Below, one piece after another: positions 1 through 8,065 of a DNA stretch of 11,973 nt. The notes beneath the pieces were generated by a model. That model was not told where the DNA came from, did not search any database, and worked only from the letters and a program-made list of their open reading frames with translations. The stretch covers positions 1-11,973 of the forward strand of contig CAYJME010000088.1 of the NCBI GenBank assembly GCA_964370795.1, read 5' to 3'. A program made the position numbers and the translations under genes. The DNA comes from JAHFOW01 sp964370795. GTDB lineage: Bacteria; Planctomycetota; Brocadiia; Brocadiales; Brocadiaceae. The stretch's first letter is position 1; each line of letters opens with the position of its first letter.

Positions 1-1134
1 CCCATATACAGTCCCGGCTTTTATAGCTGAGGCAATGAGCGTCTTTGTGGTGATGAGGGGCAAAACGTTTTTAAATTCATGGGCAACAATAGCGTCCATG
101 CTTGTCAATAACAGGGTTAATTCCGTGGTTCCATTATAGGAAACGTTAAGGGAGGAAAGATAATTGCCCCGGTATTTAAGCCTGGGAAAGGCCGCTCCCA
201 CATAAGGCACACCTGATGTTACAATAAAAAGCGGGAGGTCTATACGAACCTCCTCCCGTTCGGGCGCCATACCGGTCTCAAAGATAACATAGGTTGTTGG
301 TGGAAATGGTTGGCCGGAGATTATCTGCTGGATGGTTTCAATATCCTGACGAATAAACTTGTTTTCACCGATCATACCAAGCACACGTTCGAATGATTTG
401 CGGGACCGCTCCAAATCAGAACTTCCCGTTGACTGACTCATAAAAAACAATCCGTCCAGGTAAACAGCAAGTGGATTCACATAGTCTGCGTATGGTTTAT
501 ATTGTTCAAGATTTGCATAAGCGCTATTGAACTGTCCGCTAAATCTTGGATCGTTGTTGACCCTATCAAGATCAACGTTTAAGTTCCGCGTCTTACCTTC
601 CGCCTGTGCCTTTTCTATCCGCGCCGAATTGATATGCACGGCGTCTTCCTGACGCTTATACGCACGGTTCAATTCTACACGTGCCTTTTCGTAATCTCCC
701 AATTCCATATAATTCAATGCCTTGTAAGTATTCATCATAATCTTGTCATAGGCAAAACCTTCGTAAGGCAACATGGTTAGATTCGTAACAGTAGCCAGCG
801 TTTCCCTGGAGACCTTTACCTTCGCCTGCTCTTCGAAACGATTAATCTTCTCTTCTGCCAGGTCAAAGGCGTGGTTGCTTTCCTCTAATTTTCCGGCGGT
901 TCGGAGGACAGCGCCCTGTTCCAATCGCCAGACCACGCCGTCCTTTGTATTGTCATGCTTTTCCGCCCCGGCAGATATTTGAGTAGCAGCCAGTTGAAAA
1001 TTGCCCGTCCCAAAACTCTGGCTTATATTTCTTGCCTGCGTAATATAACTTGCACACCCTGCGCCCAGCCAGCCAACTACGCAGGTAACAAAAGCTAAAC
1101 GAGGAAAGAATTTCCCGTAAAATATTTTTGCCAT
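1..1134 (-). CDS. COG3014-like lipoprotein, C-terminus beyond window
   Basis: An open frame reads from ATG at 1134 to the window edge without a stop, giving 378 visible residues; the C-terminus is missing. An in-frame TGA lies about 12 codons upstream, so this ATG is the only reasonable start, although no clear Shine-Dalgarno precedes it. Residues 5-26 form a short basic/hydrophobic leader ending in L-G-A-G-C, so Cys27 is a probable lipidation site; glycine at -3 is not the classic residue. A TPR-like helix pair (YKALNYMELGDYEKA, about 137-151) and helical, charged segments up to about 180 are followed by a strand-rich part with PFPPTTYVIFETGMAPERE near 276-294. This layout resembles the uncharacterised COG3014 family. 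Expected location is the periplasmic face of a membrane. Function is unknown. Confidence 0.75.
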   Translation of the reverse strand, partial: MAKIFYGKFFPRLAFVTCVVGWLGAGCASYITQARNISQSFGTGNFQLAATQISAGAEKHDNTKDGVVWRLEQGAVLRTAGKLEESNHAFDLAEEKINRFEEQAKVKVSRETLATVTNLTMLPYEGFAYDKIMMNTYKALNYMELGDYEKARVELNRAYKRQEDAVHINSARIEKAQAEGKTRNLNVDLDRVNNDPRFSGQFNSAYANLEQYKPYADYVNPLAVYLDGLFFMSQSTGSSDLERSRKSFERVLGMIGENKFIRQDIETIQQIISGQPFPPTTYVIFETGMAPEREEVRIDLPLFIVTSGVPYVGAAFPRLKYRGNYLSSLNVSYNGTTELTLLLTSMDAIVAHEFKNVLPLITTKTLIASAIKAGTVYG

Positions 1135-1810
1135 TTTTATATTTTGTATATAACGTAGATCACATTTTCAAACCAGGCTAAAAAACTTTCAGCGCCAAGC
1201 GGTCTCCCTGTTTGCTCATGACACGAAGCTCTTCGACTTATCTAACGGGTTGAAGTCATGTCCAGGGAATTGTCCGTTCATCCTGGTAGTTCAGGGGAAC
1301 GGCGTCTGAGCAATCAGGGGTCGTGAGTTCCCAATTTGCAAAAACGCAGGCCGCACCAAAGAGTGGAGGAAAAGGGATTGCGGAAATGCCAACAACCCAC
1401 GAAAACATCAGGACTCTTTTCCCGTTAAGGTATTAATTCTCCGGGTATGCTGATATCAATTACAATAACCTCTCCCGTATGTGTTGAGCCGTTCCACAGA
1501 TAAAAACCCCTTTGCCCATTGCAAAGGCCACCATTTTTGTGGTCTTGACGACAACACCTAATGTATTGCCATTATTACAGTTAAGCCCGGAAGAGTTATT
1601 TACTGATACTGATACAACAGGTTTATTCACCGTGAAGTGCTTTTAAAAAGGTTCTCTTACCTCTCTATCAAGACCAGTTCCAAACGAGATAATAGGAAAA
1701 TGTAAGAAGTCGCCTTTTGCTTTAAAAAATTCATTAAATCAAAAACAAAGAACATTGTAAAGTTTTTTTCCTTTTGTGGAAGGGGGATTCAGGGAGTTGG
1801 AGAAGTTCAG
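1135..1810. other. Gene-poor spacer left of the intron remnant
   Basis: I see no convincing gene here. Two minus-strand frames look mildly protein-like. One is 50 codons from ATG 1408 to TGA 1256, starting MFSWVVGISAIPFPP. The other is a set of broken frames between about 1430 and 1640, in which one frame ends IVIDISIPGELIP then stop and a neighbouring frame reads VNKPVVSVSVNNSSGLN. Neither matches a family I recognise, and the second needs a frame change to be continuous, so decayed coding sequence is possible. The segment also holds the hairpin listed at 1502-1527 and a purine-rich tract (GGAAGGGGGATTCAGGGAG) near 1777-1795. Confidence 0.5.
1502..1527 (-). terminator. Possible Rho-independent terminator, minus strand
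   Basis: On the minus strand CCTTTGC (1527-1521) pairs perfectly with GCAAAGG (1515-1509) around the 5-nt loop AATGG, followed by GG and five T residues (1506-1502). This is a short but well-formed intrinsic terminator shape. It would end a minus-strand transcript coming from the intron-remnant side and insulate the lipoprotein gene. The short stem and brief T tract keep this tentative. Confidence 0.35.
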
Positions 1811-1955
1811 GTAGAGTAAGGAACTGGCGTAGTGGTTTAGGTTTGGCCTATCTGTTTCCGTCCCTTTCGCCTGACCGTGCCGCACGAGCCGAACCATGCT
1901 CTATTTTCAACTCCCCCTCATCAAACCGTACATACAGTTTTCCTGAATACAAATC
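1811..1955 (-). mobile_element. Group II intron remnant: domains V and VI
   Basis: Minus-strand 1955-1923 reads like a domain V hairpin. GATTTGTA on the 5' side aligns with the usual GAGCCGTA and pairs, with several G-U pairs, to TACGGTTT on the 3' side; the tip is CAG-GAAAA-CTG. Directly after it, GAGGGGGAG (1919-1911) pairs with TTCCTT-A-CTC (1823-1814), leaving a single unpaired A at 1817. That A is seven bases from a TAC end at 1811, matching the bulged branch-point adenosine and AY 3' end of domain VI. The domain VI arm is unusually long, with about 87 nt between its two strands. No reverse transcriptase/maturase and no 5' domains are present before the channel gene, so this is a truncated, dead copy. 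Loss of the 5' part is what incomplete reverse transcription during retrohoming would give. Confidence 0.6.
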
Positions 1956-2189
1956 TAAGGGGCTATCCTCATTGTCCAATATCAAAAGCACCTTCAAATG
2001 CCAATCGCATTGGTCTCGACATGGTTCTACATTTTATCTATTTCTCATAAAGTTTGCAAAAAAACCTCGCATAAACAAAGCGAGACGATTACGTTTTCCT
2101 ATAGTTCTGACATATGATGGCGTGGATATGTCATGTCTCATAACTACAATGATTTATACGGCCTTTTATGCATGTCGTGATGAAAGAAC
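1956..2189. other. Spacer right of intron remnant, no gene recognised
   Basis: This AT-rich stretch lies where the rest of a group II intron would be expected, but I recognise no maturase motif in any frame. The only tidy minus-strand frame is 35 codons (ATG 2141 to TAA 2034), very basic (RTIGKRNRLALFMRGFF), without a clear ribosome binding site. A plus-strand frame from 1774 to 2193 crosses both the intron hairpins and this segment and looks like a chance reading. Confidence 0.4.
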
Positions 2190-2218
2190 TTGAGTACATG
2201 AGCTTTTCTATTTATAAT
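2190..2218 (+). promoter_or_regulatory. Sigma-70-type promoter for the channel gene
   Basis: TTGAGT (2190-2195) and a consensus TATAAT (2213-2218) are separated by 17 bp. Transcription would start near 2225 and give a leader of about 65 nt before the ATG at 2290. A second TATAAT at 2237-2242 lacks a matching -35 box. Confidence 0.6.
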
Positions 2219-2289
2219 CTTTCTGTTTTTCCTTGATATAATTCGCGGAATGCTGGAGAGGTTTTATCACCGATGTATGGAGTATTGAA

Positions 2290-5200
2290 ATGGTTTTGAA
2301 GTACACAGTGCTTAAGGGAAATATCTTTACCATAGTTCTCTTCCTGTACATTTCCTGCTTATGGATAGGCATAAGCGGAGAAGTAAATGGACAAATTGTT
2401 GAAAAAAAAGATGCGTATCCTGAAAGTACAGAAACAGGCATAACCGTAAAACCCGATGATATTGAAAAGGCACGGATCAAGGCAGAAGAGGTAAAGACGC
2501 TTGCAGAAAGTTCTATCCGTGAAATCGAGGCCTTTATGTCGAATCTGAAAAGTGATATGGAAACAACCTCTGTTTATCTTGAGCAATTACAGCAGGAAAA
2601 AAAGCTCTGTGAGGGACGGGATATAAACCCTTCATTTCTCAAATTACTGGACAGGGAACGTGGGCTTGTAAAACAAAAAATCAATGTCGACAAAGAACAG
2701 ATGCAGGTATATAAAGATTATATTACTACCCTTCAGGACAGAACGATGGATTATGCCAACGGGGTTAGTTTATTAGAGTCTATCAACAGACTGAAAGAAA
2801 TAATTGCGGCAACGCCGGCCGACTATGCTGTCACCGTAAGAAAAGAAGCAGATGTAGCAAAGGGTTACATACCGGCTATTCAGGCAAGTATCAAGGAAAA
2901 AGAGACGCTTGTTTCCTTATTAACAAAAGAGGCAGAAGACGTTAAGGTCAGAATGGTTAACAAGGATGAGGAACTTGTTCAAACGGTAGATTCACTGAAA
3001 GCCGGTATCCGTGACAAAGCCCTTATAGAAAGGGCGCAGGAAAAGGCCAGAAGCATACTCTCCTGGAGAAAATCGTTGAGTACCCAGTGGACAACGATAT
3101 TTCAAACAAGATTGGAAAATGCCCGTATCCGGTATGATGTGGAAATGCAGGAATTGAAAAATGCGGAATTGAATATAACGTTTTTAACAGAAAAGGCAAG
3201 GCGACTGGAAGAAAAACTCAGGACGAAACAGTTAAGGAAGCGTCAGTCGGAGTTAAAGGCCGCGAAAAAGGATGAGGAATTAGCCCAAAAAGATGCTGAT
3301 GCAGCCAGGCTAGAGGTTGAAAAGACTTTCCAGGAGGCGCTAAAAAAGGGAGAAGAGATCACACGGAAACAATTAGAGACAACCTCTACCGAAAAAATGA
3401 GGGTATTGGAATTAGAGGCAAACGTTTATCACCATATTGGACTCGTTGCCCGGGAGAAAGATGAGTTTATTACGACAGATATGGAGCGGTATAAAGATAT
3501 TACTGAATATAAAAAAATTGCAGTCGATATTGAATTATTACTCAAGAAAACAGATACCTCGAAGCCGAAGGAAATTGATAAAACCGTCAAAATGATAGAT
3601 GCAGAGGTTGATCGGCTCTCAGAGGCAATTGCCTCAATAGAGGTATTCATCCCTTCTTTAAAAGAAGAGCAAAAACTGGTTTCTGAAAACCTTTCCAAGG
3701 CAAACGAGGAGATCGGAAGGGTCGAGAAAAATACTGCAAAATTTGAGGATAAAACCCTTGCAAGCCAGGCTGTGGATTATACACGGCAGATTGCAAAAAC
3801 ACTGGAAGATCAATCAGGACTTCTCTCATCGAGATTAGACAAAATGTCTGAGCGGCTGGAAATCAAGCAAAACACCCTGGCCTTGCTGAATAAAACAAAA
3901 GAAAAGTTATTAAATCTGAAGGCCGCCAGTATCTGGACAAGGAAAGAAAACAATATTTCCATCCGTACCATAAGCACGATTCACAAGGATTTAATGGATT
4001 TCTGTAGACAAATCAGTACACAGGTTCATACACAGGTAAAGATTTTAGCGGCCTCAGCATCCGAAAGGAAAAACACGTTCAGCTTCTGGATACGGGTGTG
4101 CGTCATATTGGCGCTCATTGCCGGTTGTTATTTCTCCCGGCAGTATGCCTATTGGTGGAGCGCCAAAATTCAAACTGGTTACGGAGCGTTAAACACATCT
4201 TACCTTAAAACGCGACTATTCCCCAACTTTGTAATTATACTTCGGAACAGTTTAAACAGTATCTGGATGGTTATCTTTTCCGTAACTATTGCAGGTCTTT
4301 TTAAGATTGAGACACCCCTGGTTACATCAATAATCTACGTAATGGCATTTATTGCCATTTATAAGGTACTCAAGGGATTCCTTGATGCGTCTTTCAGCCC
4401 GGGAAAAGGGGATAAAAAACTCGTTATTTCACTGGCATACCTATTCCCGAAACATTTATATAAACCATTAAACGTCATCTTGTTATTCTCCCTGGTTACT
4501 CTCTCCACAATAACGGTACTCTCCCTATTAGAATTTAAGAGCGATTTTATTGAACTCCTTTGGTTTATTTTCCGGGTTGGCATGTTAGCGCTTTTGTTAT
4601 GGCTTGCAATGCAAAAGACACGCATTCTTAAACTATTACCAGACGTTGAAAGCCGGTTGGGAAGAATCATCCATCGCATTATAAAAATAATTTACCCCAT
4701 CCTGATATTTTTCATTGTTTCCCTCTTTGCGATACGGAGCCTTGGTTATACCGTATTGACGTATACCTTTTTAATGACATGCCTCAAAAGTTTCCTCATT
4801 GCACTCATCGCATTCTGGATAGGGAAATTCTTGCATTACCGCTTGAATTACGTGAGAGAAAGACGTTTGAAAAAAGAACATTTTAAAAAAGAAACACCAG
4901 AGGAAAAAAGATTTCATGCCATTACATCACTTTATCAGGTATCGTTTAATTATGTAACCTCTCTTGCAGCAGCAGGGGTTATTATTTATGTATGGATCAA
5001 AACCTTCCGCAAAGCAATCGGCTCGCCTGCGGCTCCTTATGTGATTCAAGAAATATTTAGAGAAACAGGAACGGTTTTGAAGGCTATTGGCAATGGACTG
5101 GTGTATCATTTATACGTTGAAGATGGGAAGTATACAACACCTGTCAAGATCATTATAGCATTGGTTGTATTGTTTGCATCCTTTTACGTTTCACGGCATA

Positions 5201-6015
5201 TAAAAAAATTCCTGGACGAAAAGGCATTTCACAAACTTCATATAGAACATGGGTTGAAACACACCATGTCAACCCTGACACGGTATATAATTATTGGTAT
5301 TGCATCGCTTATCGGCCTTCACCTGGCAGGTATTCCCCTGAAGAGTCTAACAATCTTTGCCGGCGCATTTGGTATTGGTATTGGATTTGGTATGCAGAAT
5401 ATCATCAGTAATTTTGTGAGTGGCATCATCCTCCTCTTTGAGCGCCCCATGCGCGTAGGAGATATTATTAATCTGGAAGATGGAACGGTAGGTACGATCA
5501 AAAAGATCAGCGCAAGGTGCACAACCATTCTAACACCGAGTTCTATTACAATTACCGTGCCGAATTCAAAATTTGTTGAAAACAGAATAACCAACTGGAC
5601 GATTCCCACATCACAGGTCAGAGGCTCTATTAAGGTAGGCGTGGCATACGGAAGCAGTCCAAAACAGGTAAAAGAATGTTTGCTGGAAGTAGCAAGACAA
5701 AATCCCTGTGTAAAGAAAGACCCTGAACCTTTTATACTGTTTACAGAGTTTGGCGACAGTGAACTTGTTTTTGAAATATACTTCTGGGTTGATGACCCAA
5801 AAATACTGAATTTTACCAAGAGTGATCTTAATTTCGCGATAGACGAGGCATTTCAAAAGTACAATATCGAAATGGCATTTCCGCAACTGGACGTCCATAT
5901 GCGTTCCGTGGTACCTTTCCCTATTCAGAATATGCAGGAACAAACAGCATATCAAAAGACACAGATGTCTCCCGGACAGGACGGTAATCAGAATAGTGGC
6001 AATATAGCTAAATAA
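2290..6015 (+). CDS. Large MscS/MscK-family mechanosensitive channel
   Basis: This 1241-aa protein opens under membrane tension to release solutes during osmotic downshock, as known for MscS relatives. ATG 2290 is set by GGAG at 2279-2282. Residues 1-31 form a signal peptide (hydrophobic core about 12-28). Residues about 55-590 are long charged heptad-like helices, a periplasmic coiled-coil domain as in MscK/MscM. About ten hydrophobic segments follow: near 598-617, 648-673, 676-695, 725-745, 752-773, 797-815, 824-845, 887-903, 952-970 and 998-1016. The pore helix lies at 1018-1050 with glycine- and alanine-rich GAFGIGIGFGMQN. The beta domain follows with FERPMRVGDIINLEDGTVG (1050-1068) and VPNSKFVENRITNW. 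Length is near E. coli MscK (about 1120). The polar tail after about 1215 may be flexible. It appears monocistronic, ending 78 bp from the convergent yifB gene. Gating ligand, if any, is unknown. Confidence 0.95.
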   Translation: MVLKYTVLKGNIFTIVLFLYISCLWIGISGEVNGQIVEKKDAYPESTETGITVKPDDIEKARIKAEEVKTLAESSIREIEAFMSNLKSDMETTSVYLEQLQQEKKLCEGRDINPSFLKLLDRERGLVKQKINVDKEQMQVYKDYITTLQDRTMDYANGVSLLESINRLKEIIAATPADYAVTVRKEADVAKGYIPAIQASIKEKETLVSLLTKEAEDVKVRMVNKDEELVQTVDSLKAGIRDKALIERAQEKARSILSWRKSLSTQWTTIFQTRLENARIRYDVEMQELKNAELNITFLTEKARRLEEKLRTKQLRKRQSELKAAKKDEELAQKDADAARLEVEKTFQEALKKGEEITRKQLETTSTEKMRVLELEANVYHHIGLVAREKDEFITTDMERYKDITEYKKIAVDIELLLKKTDTSKPKEIDKTVKMIDAEVDRLSEAIASIEVFIPSLKEEQKLVSENLSKANEEIGRVEKNTAKFEDKTLASQAVDYTRQIAKTLEDQSGLLSSRLDKMSERLEIKQNTLALLNKTKEKLLNLKAASIWTRKENNISIRTISTIHKDLMDFCRQISTQVHTQVKILAASASERKNTFSFWIRVCVILALIAGCYFSRQYAYWWSAKIQTGYGALNTSYLKTRLFPNFVIILRNSLNSIWMVIFSVTIAGLFKIETPLVTSIIYVMAFIAIYKVLKGFLDASFSPGKGDKKLVISLAYLFPKHLYKPLNVILLFSLVTLSTITVLSLLEFKSDFIELLWFIFRVGMLALLLWLAMQKTRILKLLPDVESRLGRIIHRIIKIIYPILIFFIVSLFAIRSLGYTVLTYTFLMTCLKSFLIALIAFWIGKFLHYRLNYVRERRLKKEHFKKETPEEKRFHAITSLYQVSFNYVTSLAAAGVIIYVWIKTFRKAIGSPAAPYVIQEIFRETGTVLKAIGNGLVYHLYVEDGKYTTPVKIIIALVVLFASFYVSRHIKKFLDEKAFHKLHIEHGLKHTMSTLTRYIIIGIASLIGLHLAGIPLKSLTIFAGAFGIGIGFGMQNIISNFVSGIILLFERPMRVGDIINLEDGTVGTIKKISARCTTILTPSSITITVPNSKFVENRITNWTIPTSQVRGSIKVGVAYGSSPKQVKECLLEVARQNPCVKKDPEPFILFTEFGDSELVFEIYFWVDDPKILNFTKSDLNFAIDEAFQKYNIEMAFPQLDVHMRSVVPFPIQNMQEQTAYQKTQMSPGQDGNQNSGNIAK

Positions 6016-6093
6016 CTACCGTAAGCGTCTTAAATAAGTTGATGTTACAATCGTCATTGCGAGTGTTCCTGGTGATCAGGTATGGTTTGTTCA

Positions 6094-7653
6094 TCATTTC
6101 CACAAGCTCCTGTCCAAACTTCTATACTGGATTGCTTCCGATATATGCTCTATTTTTATGACATCGCTCGCCTCAAGGTCGGCAATGGTGCGTGCCACCT
6201 TGAGGACTTTGCTATGGCCACGCGCGGAAAGCCCCAGTTCCATCATGGCCTGATGAAAGAAAGCTTCCGCAGGTTTGTCCAGCTCGCAGTACTTTTTCAT
6301 GTGCTTTGAGGGCATCAATGCATTTACCATGACTCCCTGCCCATCGCTATGAACTGTGGATTGTCCTTTAAATCGTTCTTTCTGCATCGCACGGGCTATC
6401 GTGACTTTTTTCCTCATTTCCCCTGAAGATTGTACTTCCTTATTTGCCACAAGGTCATGGTATTTTACCGCAGGCACTTCTAAATGGATGTCGATTCTGT
6501 CGAGTAACGGACCCGAAACCTTTGACATATAATTTTGGATTTGATGGGGTGTGCAGTGGCATTCCCGCTGTTTGTCGGTAAAATAGCCACATGGACAGGG
6601 ATTCATTGCGCAAATAAACATGAAATTGGCTGGATAGGTAATCGAGGTCAATGCCCTTGAGATGGTTACGCTGCCCGTTTCCAGCGGTTGCCGAAGGACT
6701 TCCAGCGTCTTACGGTCAAATTCCGGCAGTTCATCGAGAAAGAGGACGCCATTATGCGACAGGCTGATCTCGCCGGGTCTTGGAAATGAACCGCCGCCAA
6801 TTAAACCGGCAGTGCTGATCGTATGATGGGGAGAACGAAAGGGTCTTGTTGCAATCAACGACTGTTTTGCATTGAGGAGTCCCATAACGCTGTATATCTT
6901 GGTCGTTCCCAGCGCCTCTTCCAGGGTAAGGAATGGCATGATCGTGGGGATGCGCTGCGCCAGCATAGTCTTGCCGGAACCCGGCGGTCCCACCATGATA
7001 ACATTATGGTTTCCCGCAACGGCGACGGTGAGTGCCCTTTTGACGTGTTCCTGACCTTTTACGTCTGCATAATCCACGTCATAGTCTGAAAGTTCTTTGA
7101 ATATCTCGTTGAGTTCTATTTTACGCGGCTTTGAAGGAATAGAGCCGGTGAGAACTCCCACCGTATCTGCAAGGGTTTCGACAGGGATAACGTCAATCCC
7201 ATCAACAACGGCGGCCTCTGAGGCATTTTCTGAAGGAAGCAGGAACTTTTTTATCCCCATTTCTTTACACTTAAATGCCATCGATAAACATCCCTTCACC
7301 GGACGCAAACGGCCATCTAAAGATAACTCGCCAACGATGGCACAGGTGTGAATGTCCGGGATGTTTATCTGTTCCGCCGCTATCAATAGCCCGATTGCTA
7401 TCGGCAATTCAAAGACAGGACCTTCTTTCTTTCGGTCTGCCGGCGCAAGATTTATCGTTATATTTTTACTCGGAAACCTATAACCACTGTTCTGAATTGC
7501 CGCCTTTACCCTGTCACGGCTCTCCTTGACTGCCGTATCTGGCAATCCCACGATGACCACATACGGCATATCGCCGCCGGCAATATACACCTCAATATCC
7601 AATAAATATGCCTCAATTCCAAAGACAGCAACGCTTTTGACTTTTGCAAGCAT
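6094..7653 (-). CDS. yifB: YifB/ComM-family AAA+ Mg-chelatase-like ATPase
   Basis: This 519-aa cytoplasmic protein has the complete family layout. The N-terminal Lon-protease-like fold starts MLAKVKSVAVFGIEAY and contains a DRKKEGPVFELPIAIGLL motif (73-90). The Mg-chelatase-type AAA+ core has Walker A GPPGSGKT (222-229) and Walker B VLFLDE (303-308). A cysteine cluster NPCPCGYFTDKQRECHC (351-367) and the C-terminal GLSARGHSKVLKVARTIADLE stretch (474-494) follow. Family length is about 500-520, so it is full length. In naturally competent bacteria ComM is a branch-migration helicase that helps integrate transforming DNA; in other species the role is unproven. It follows the ScdA_N gene on the same strand after 63 bp, so co-transcription is possible. 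A weak purine-rich GGGAG lies about 15 nt before the ATG. The adjoining genes suggest no special link. Confidence 0.96.
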   Translation of the reverse strand: MLAKVKSVAVFGIEAYLLDIEVYIAGGDMPYVVIVGLPDTAVKESRDRVKAAIQNSGYRFPSKNITINLAPADRKKEGPVFELPIAIGLLIAAEQINIPDIHTCAIVGELSLDGRLRPVKGCLSMAFKCKEMGIKKFLLPSENASEAAVVDGIDVIPVETLADTVGVLTGSIPSKPRKIELNEIFKELSDYDVDYADVKGQEHVKRALTVAVAGNHNVIMVGPPGSGKTMLAQRIPTIMPFLTLEEALGTTKIYSVMGLLNAKQSLIATRPFRSPHHTISTAGLIGGGSFPRPGEISLSHNGVLFLDELPEFDRKTLEVLRQPLETGSVTISRALTSITYPANFMFICAMNPCPCGYFTDKQRECHCTPHQIQNYMSKVSGPLLDRIDIHLEVPAVKYHDLVANKEVQSSGEMRKKVTIARAMQKERFKGQSTVHSDGQGVMVNALMPSKHMKKYCELDKPAEAFFHQAMMELGLSARGHSKVLKVARTIADLEASDVIKIEHISEAIQYRSLDRSLWK

Positions 7654-7716
7654 AAGTTGAGATGCTTCTCCCTCATCTTCGTTCAGGGTTTTTAGTTTAC
7701 CAGTGCTCCGTTACAC

Positions 7717-7926
7717 CTATTTACTTCCTGCCAATACAATCTTGTTCAATGCCTTCAGGAGTGCGTCCATATCTATACCGCTCATCCCTGCTGTTTTTTC
7801 GATGCTAAAACCCCCGCCGCAACAGGAATCAACTTTATAATTACTAAACACCGTAACTGTCTTTGGGTGTTTTTTTATAACGTCATTGATAATCATATCC
7901 TTTGTAATAACCGGCTTCTGCTCCAT
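7717..7926 (-). CDS. Stand-alone ScdA_N (DUF542) domain protein
   Basis: This 69-aa protein is only the N-terminal domain of RIC (YtfE/ScdA/NorA), which repairs Fe-S clusters damaged by nitric oxide or peroxide. The signature is visible: helix DMIINDVIKKHPKTVTVFSNY (10-30) followed by VDSCCGGG with adjacent Cys35-Cys36. The hemerythrin-like di-iron domain that normally follows is absent and no frameshift is needed to explain this; stand-alone ScdA_N proteins are known. A TTG start four codons earlier (7938) is open, but it overlaps the strong GGAGG site, which sits 6 nt before the ATG at 7926; that decides the start. The gene diverges from the plus-strand stress run, which carries separate hemerythrins, so it may partner with them; that pairing is inference. 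It precedes yifB by 63 bp. Confidence 0.92.
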   Translation of the reverse strand: MEQKPVITKDMIINDVIKKHPKTVTVFSNYKVDSCCGGGFSIEKTAGMSGIDMDALLKALNKIVLAGSK

Positions 7927-7969
7927 TTTTACCTCCAAAATTATTTTACTGTATCCTTAAAATATTGCG

Positions 7970-7999
7970 TTGAATATAGCGGTAATCATATCGTATAGT
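7970..7999 (+). promoter_or_regulatory. Promoter for the DUF2024-led gene run
   Basis: TTGAAT (7970-7975) and TATAGT (7994-7999) are separated by 18 bp; TATAAA (7999-8004) is an alternative -10. The start would be near 8006, giving a leader of about 60 nt to the ATG at 8066. The AT-rich background makes chance matches possible. Confidence 0.4.
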
Positions 8000-8014
8000 A
8001 TAAATAAAATGCAA
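7985..8014 (-). promoter_or_regulatory. Promoter for the ScdA_N gene
   Basis: On the minus strand TTGCAT (8014-8009) and TATGAT (7990-7985) are separated by 18 bp. Transcription would start near 7978, about 50 nt before the ATG at 7926. It overlaps the opposing promoter at 7970-7999. Confidence 0.45.
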
Positions 8015-8022
8015 TGTATTTT
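8006..8022. promoter_or_regulatory. 17-bp near-palindrome, candidate operator
   Basis: AAAATGCA (8006-8013) and TGTATTTT (8015-8022) are inverted repeats with one mismatched pair around a central A. The site overlaps the -35 box of the minus-strand promoter and lies at the likely start point of the plus-strand transcript, so one bound regulator could repress both directions. Its size and AT-rich ATGCA/TGTAT arms resemble sites bound by Rrf2-type (for example NsrR) dimers, but I cannot assign a regulator from the sequence. Confidence 0.35.
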
Positions 8023-8065
8023 TATGGAAGAGCCCTGCAAAAACTACTTTAAGAAAGGAGTTTTT

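Noticed and set aside
773..982. Plus-strand 69-codon frame inside the lipoprotein gene
   Set aside because: It is antisense to a continuous 378-codon minus-strand frame with a lipoprotein leader and family-like segments, and has no ribosome binding site.
2034..2141. Minus-strand 35-codon basic frame
   Set aside because: Too short, no clear ribosome binding site and no recognisable family; mentioned only as part of the spacer.
1774..2193. Plus-strand 139-codon frame
   Set aside because: It runs through the opposite strand of the intron domain V and VI hairpins, has unusual composition and no family resemblance.
6068..6081. CCTG/CAGG hairpin as terminator of the channel gene
   Set aside because: The stem is only 4 bp and no T tract follows on either strand.
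7927..7938. TTG start four codons upstream for the ScdA_N gene
   Set aside because: The extension covers the GGAGG ribosome binding site that serves the ATG at 7926.
7970..8065. N-terminal extension of DUF2024 from TTG 7970
   Set aside because: A strong AAGAAAGGAG site precedes ATG 8066, the family starts there, and the extension overlaps the putative promoter.
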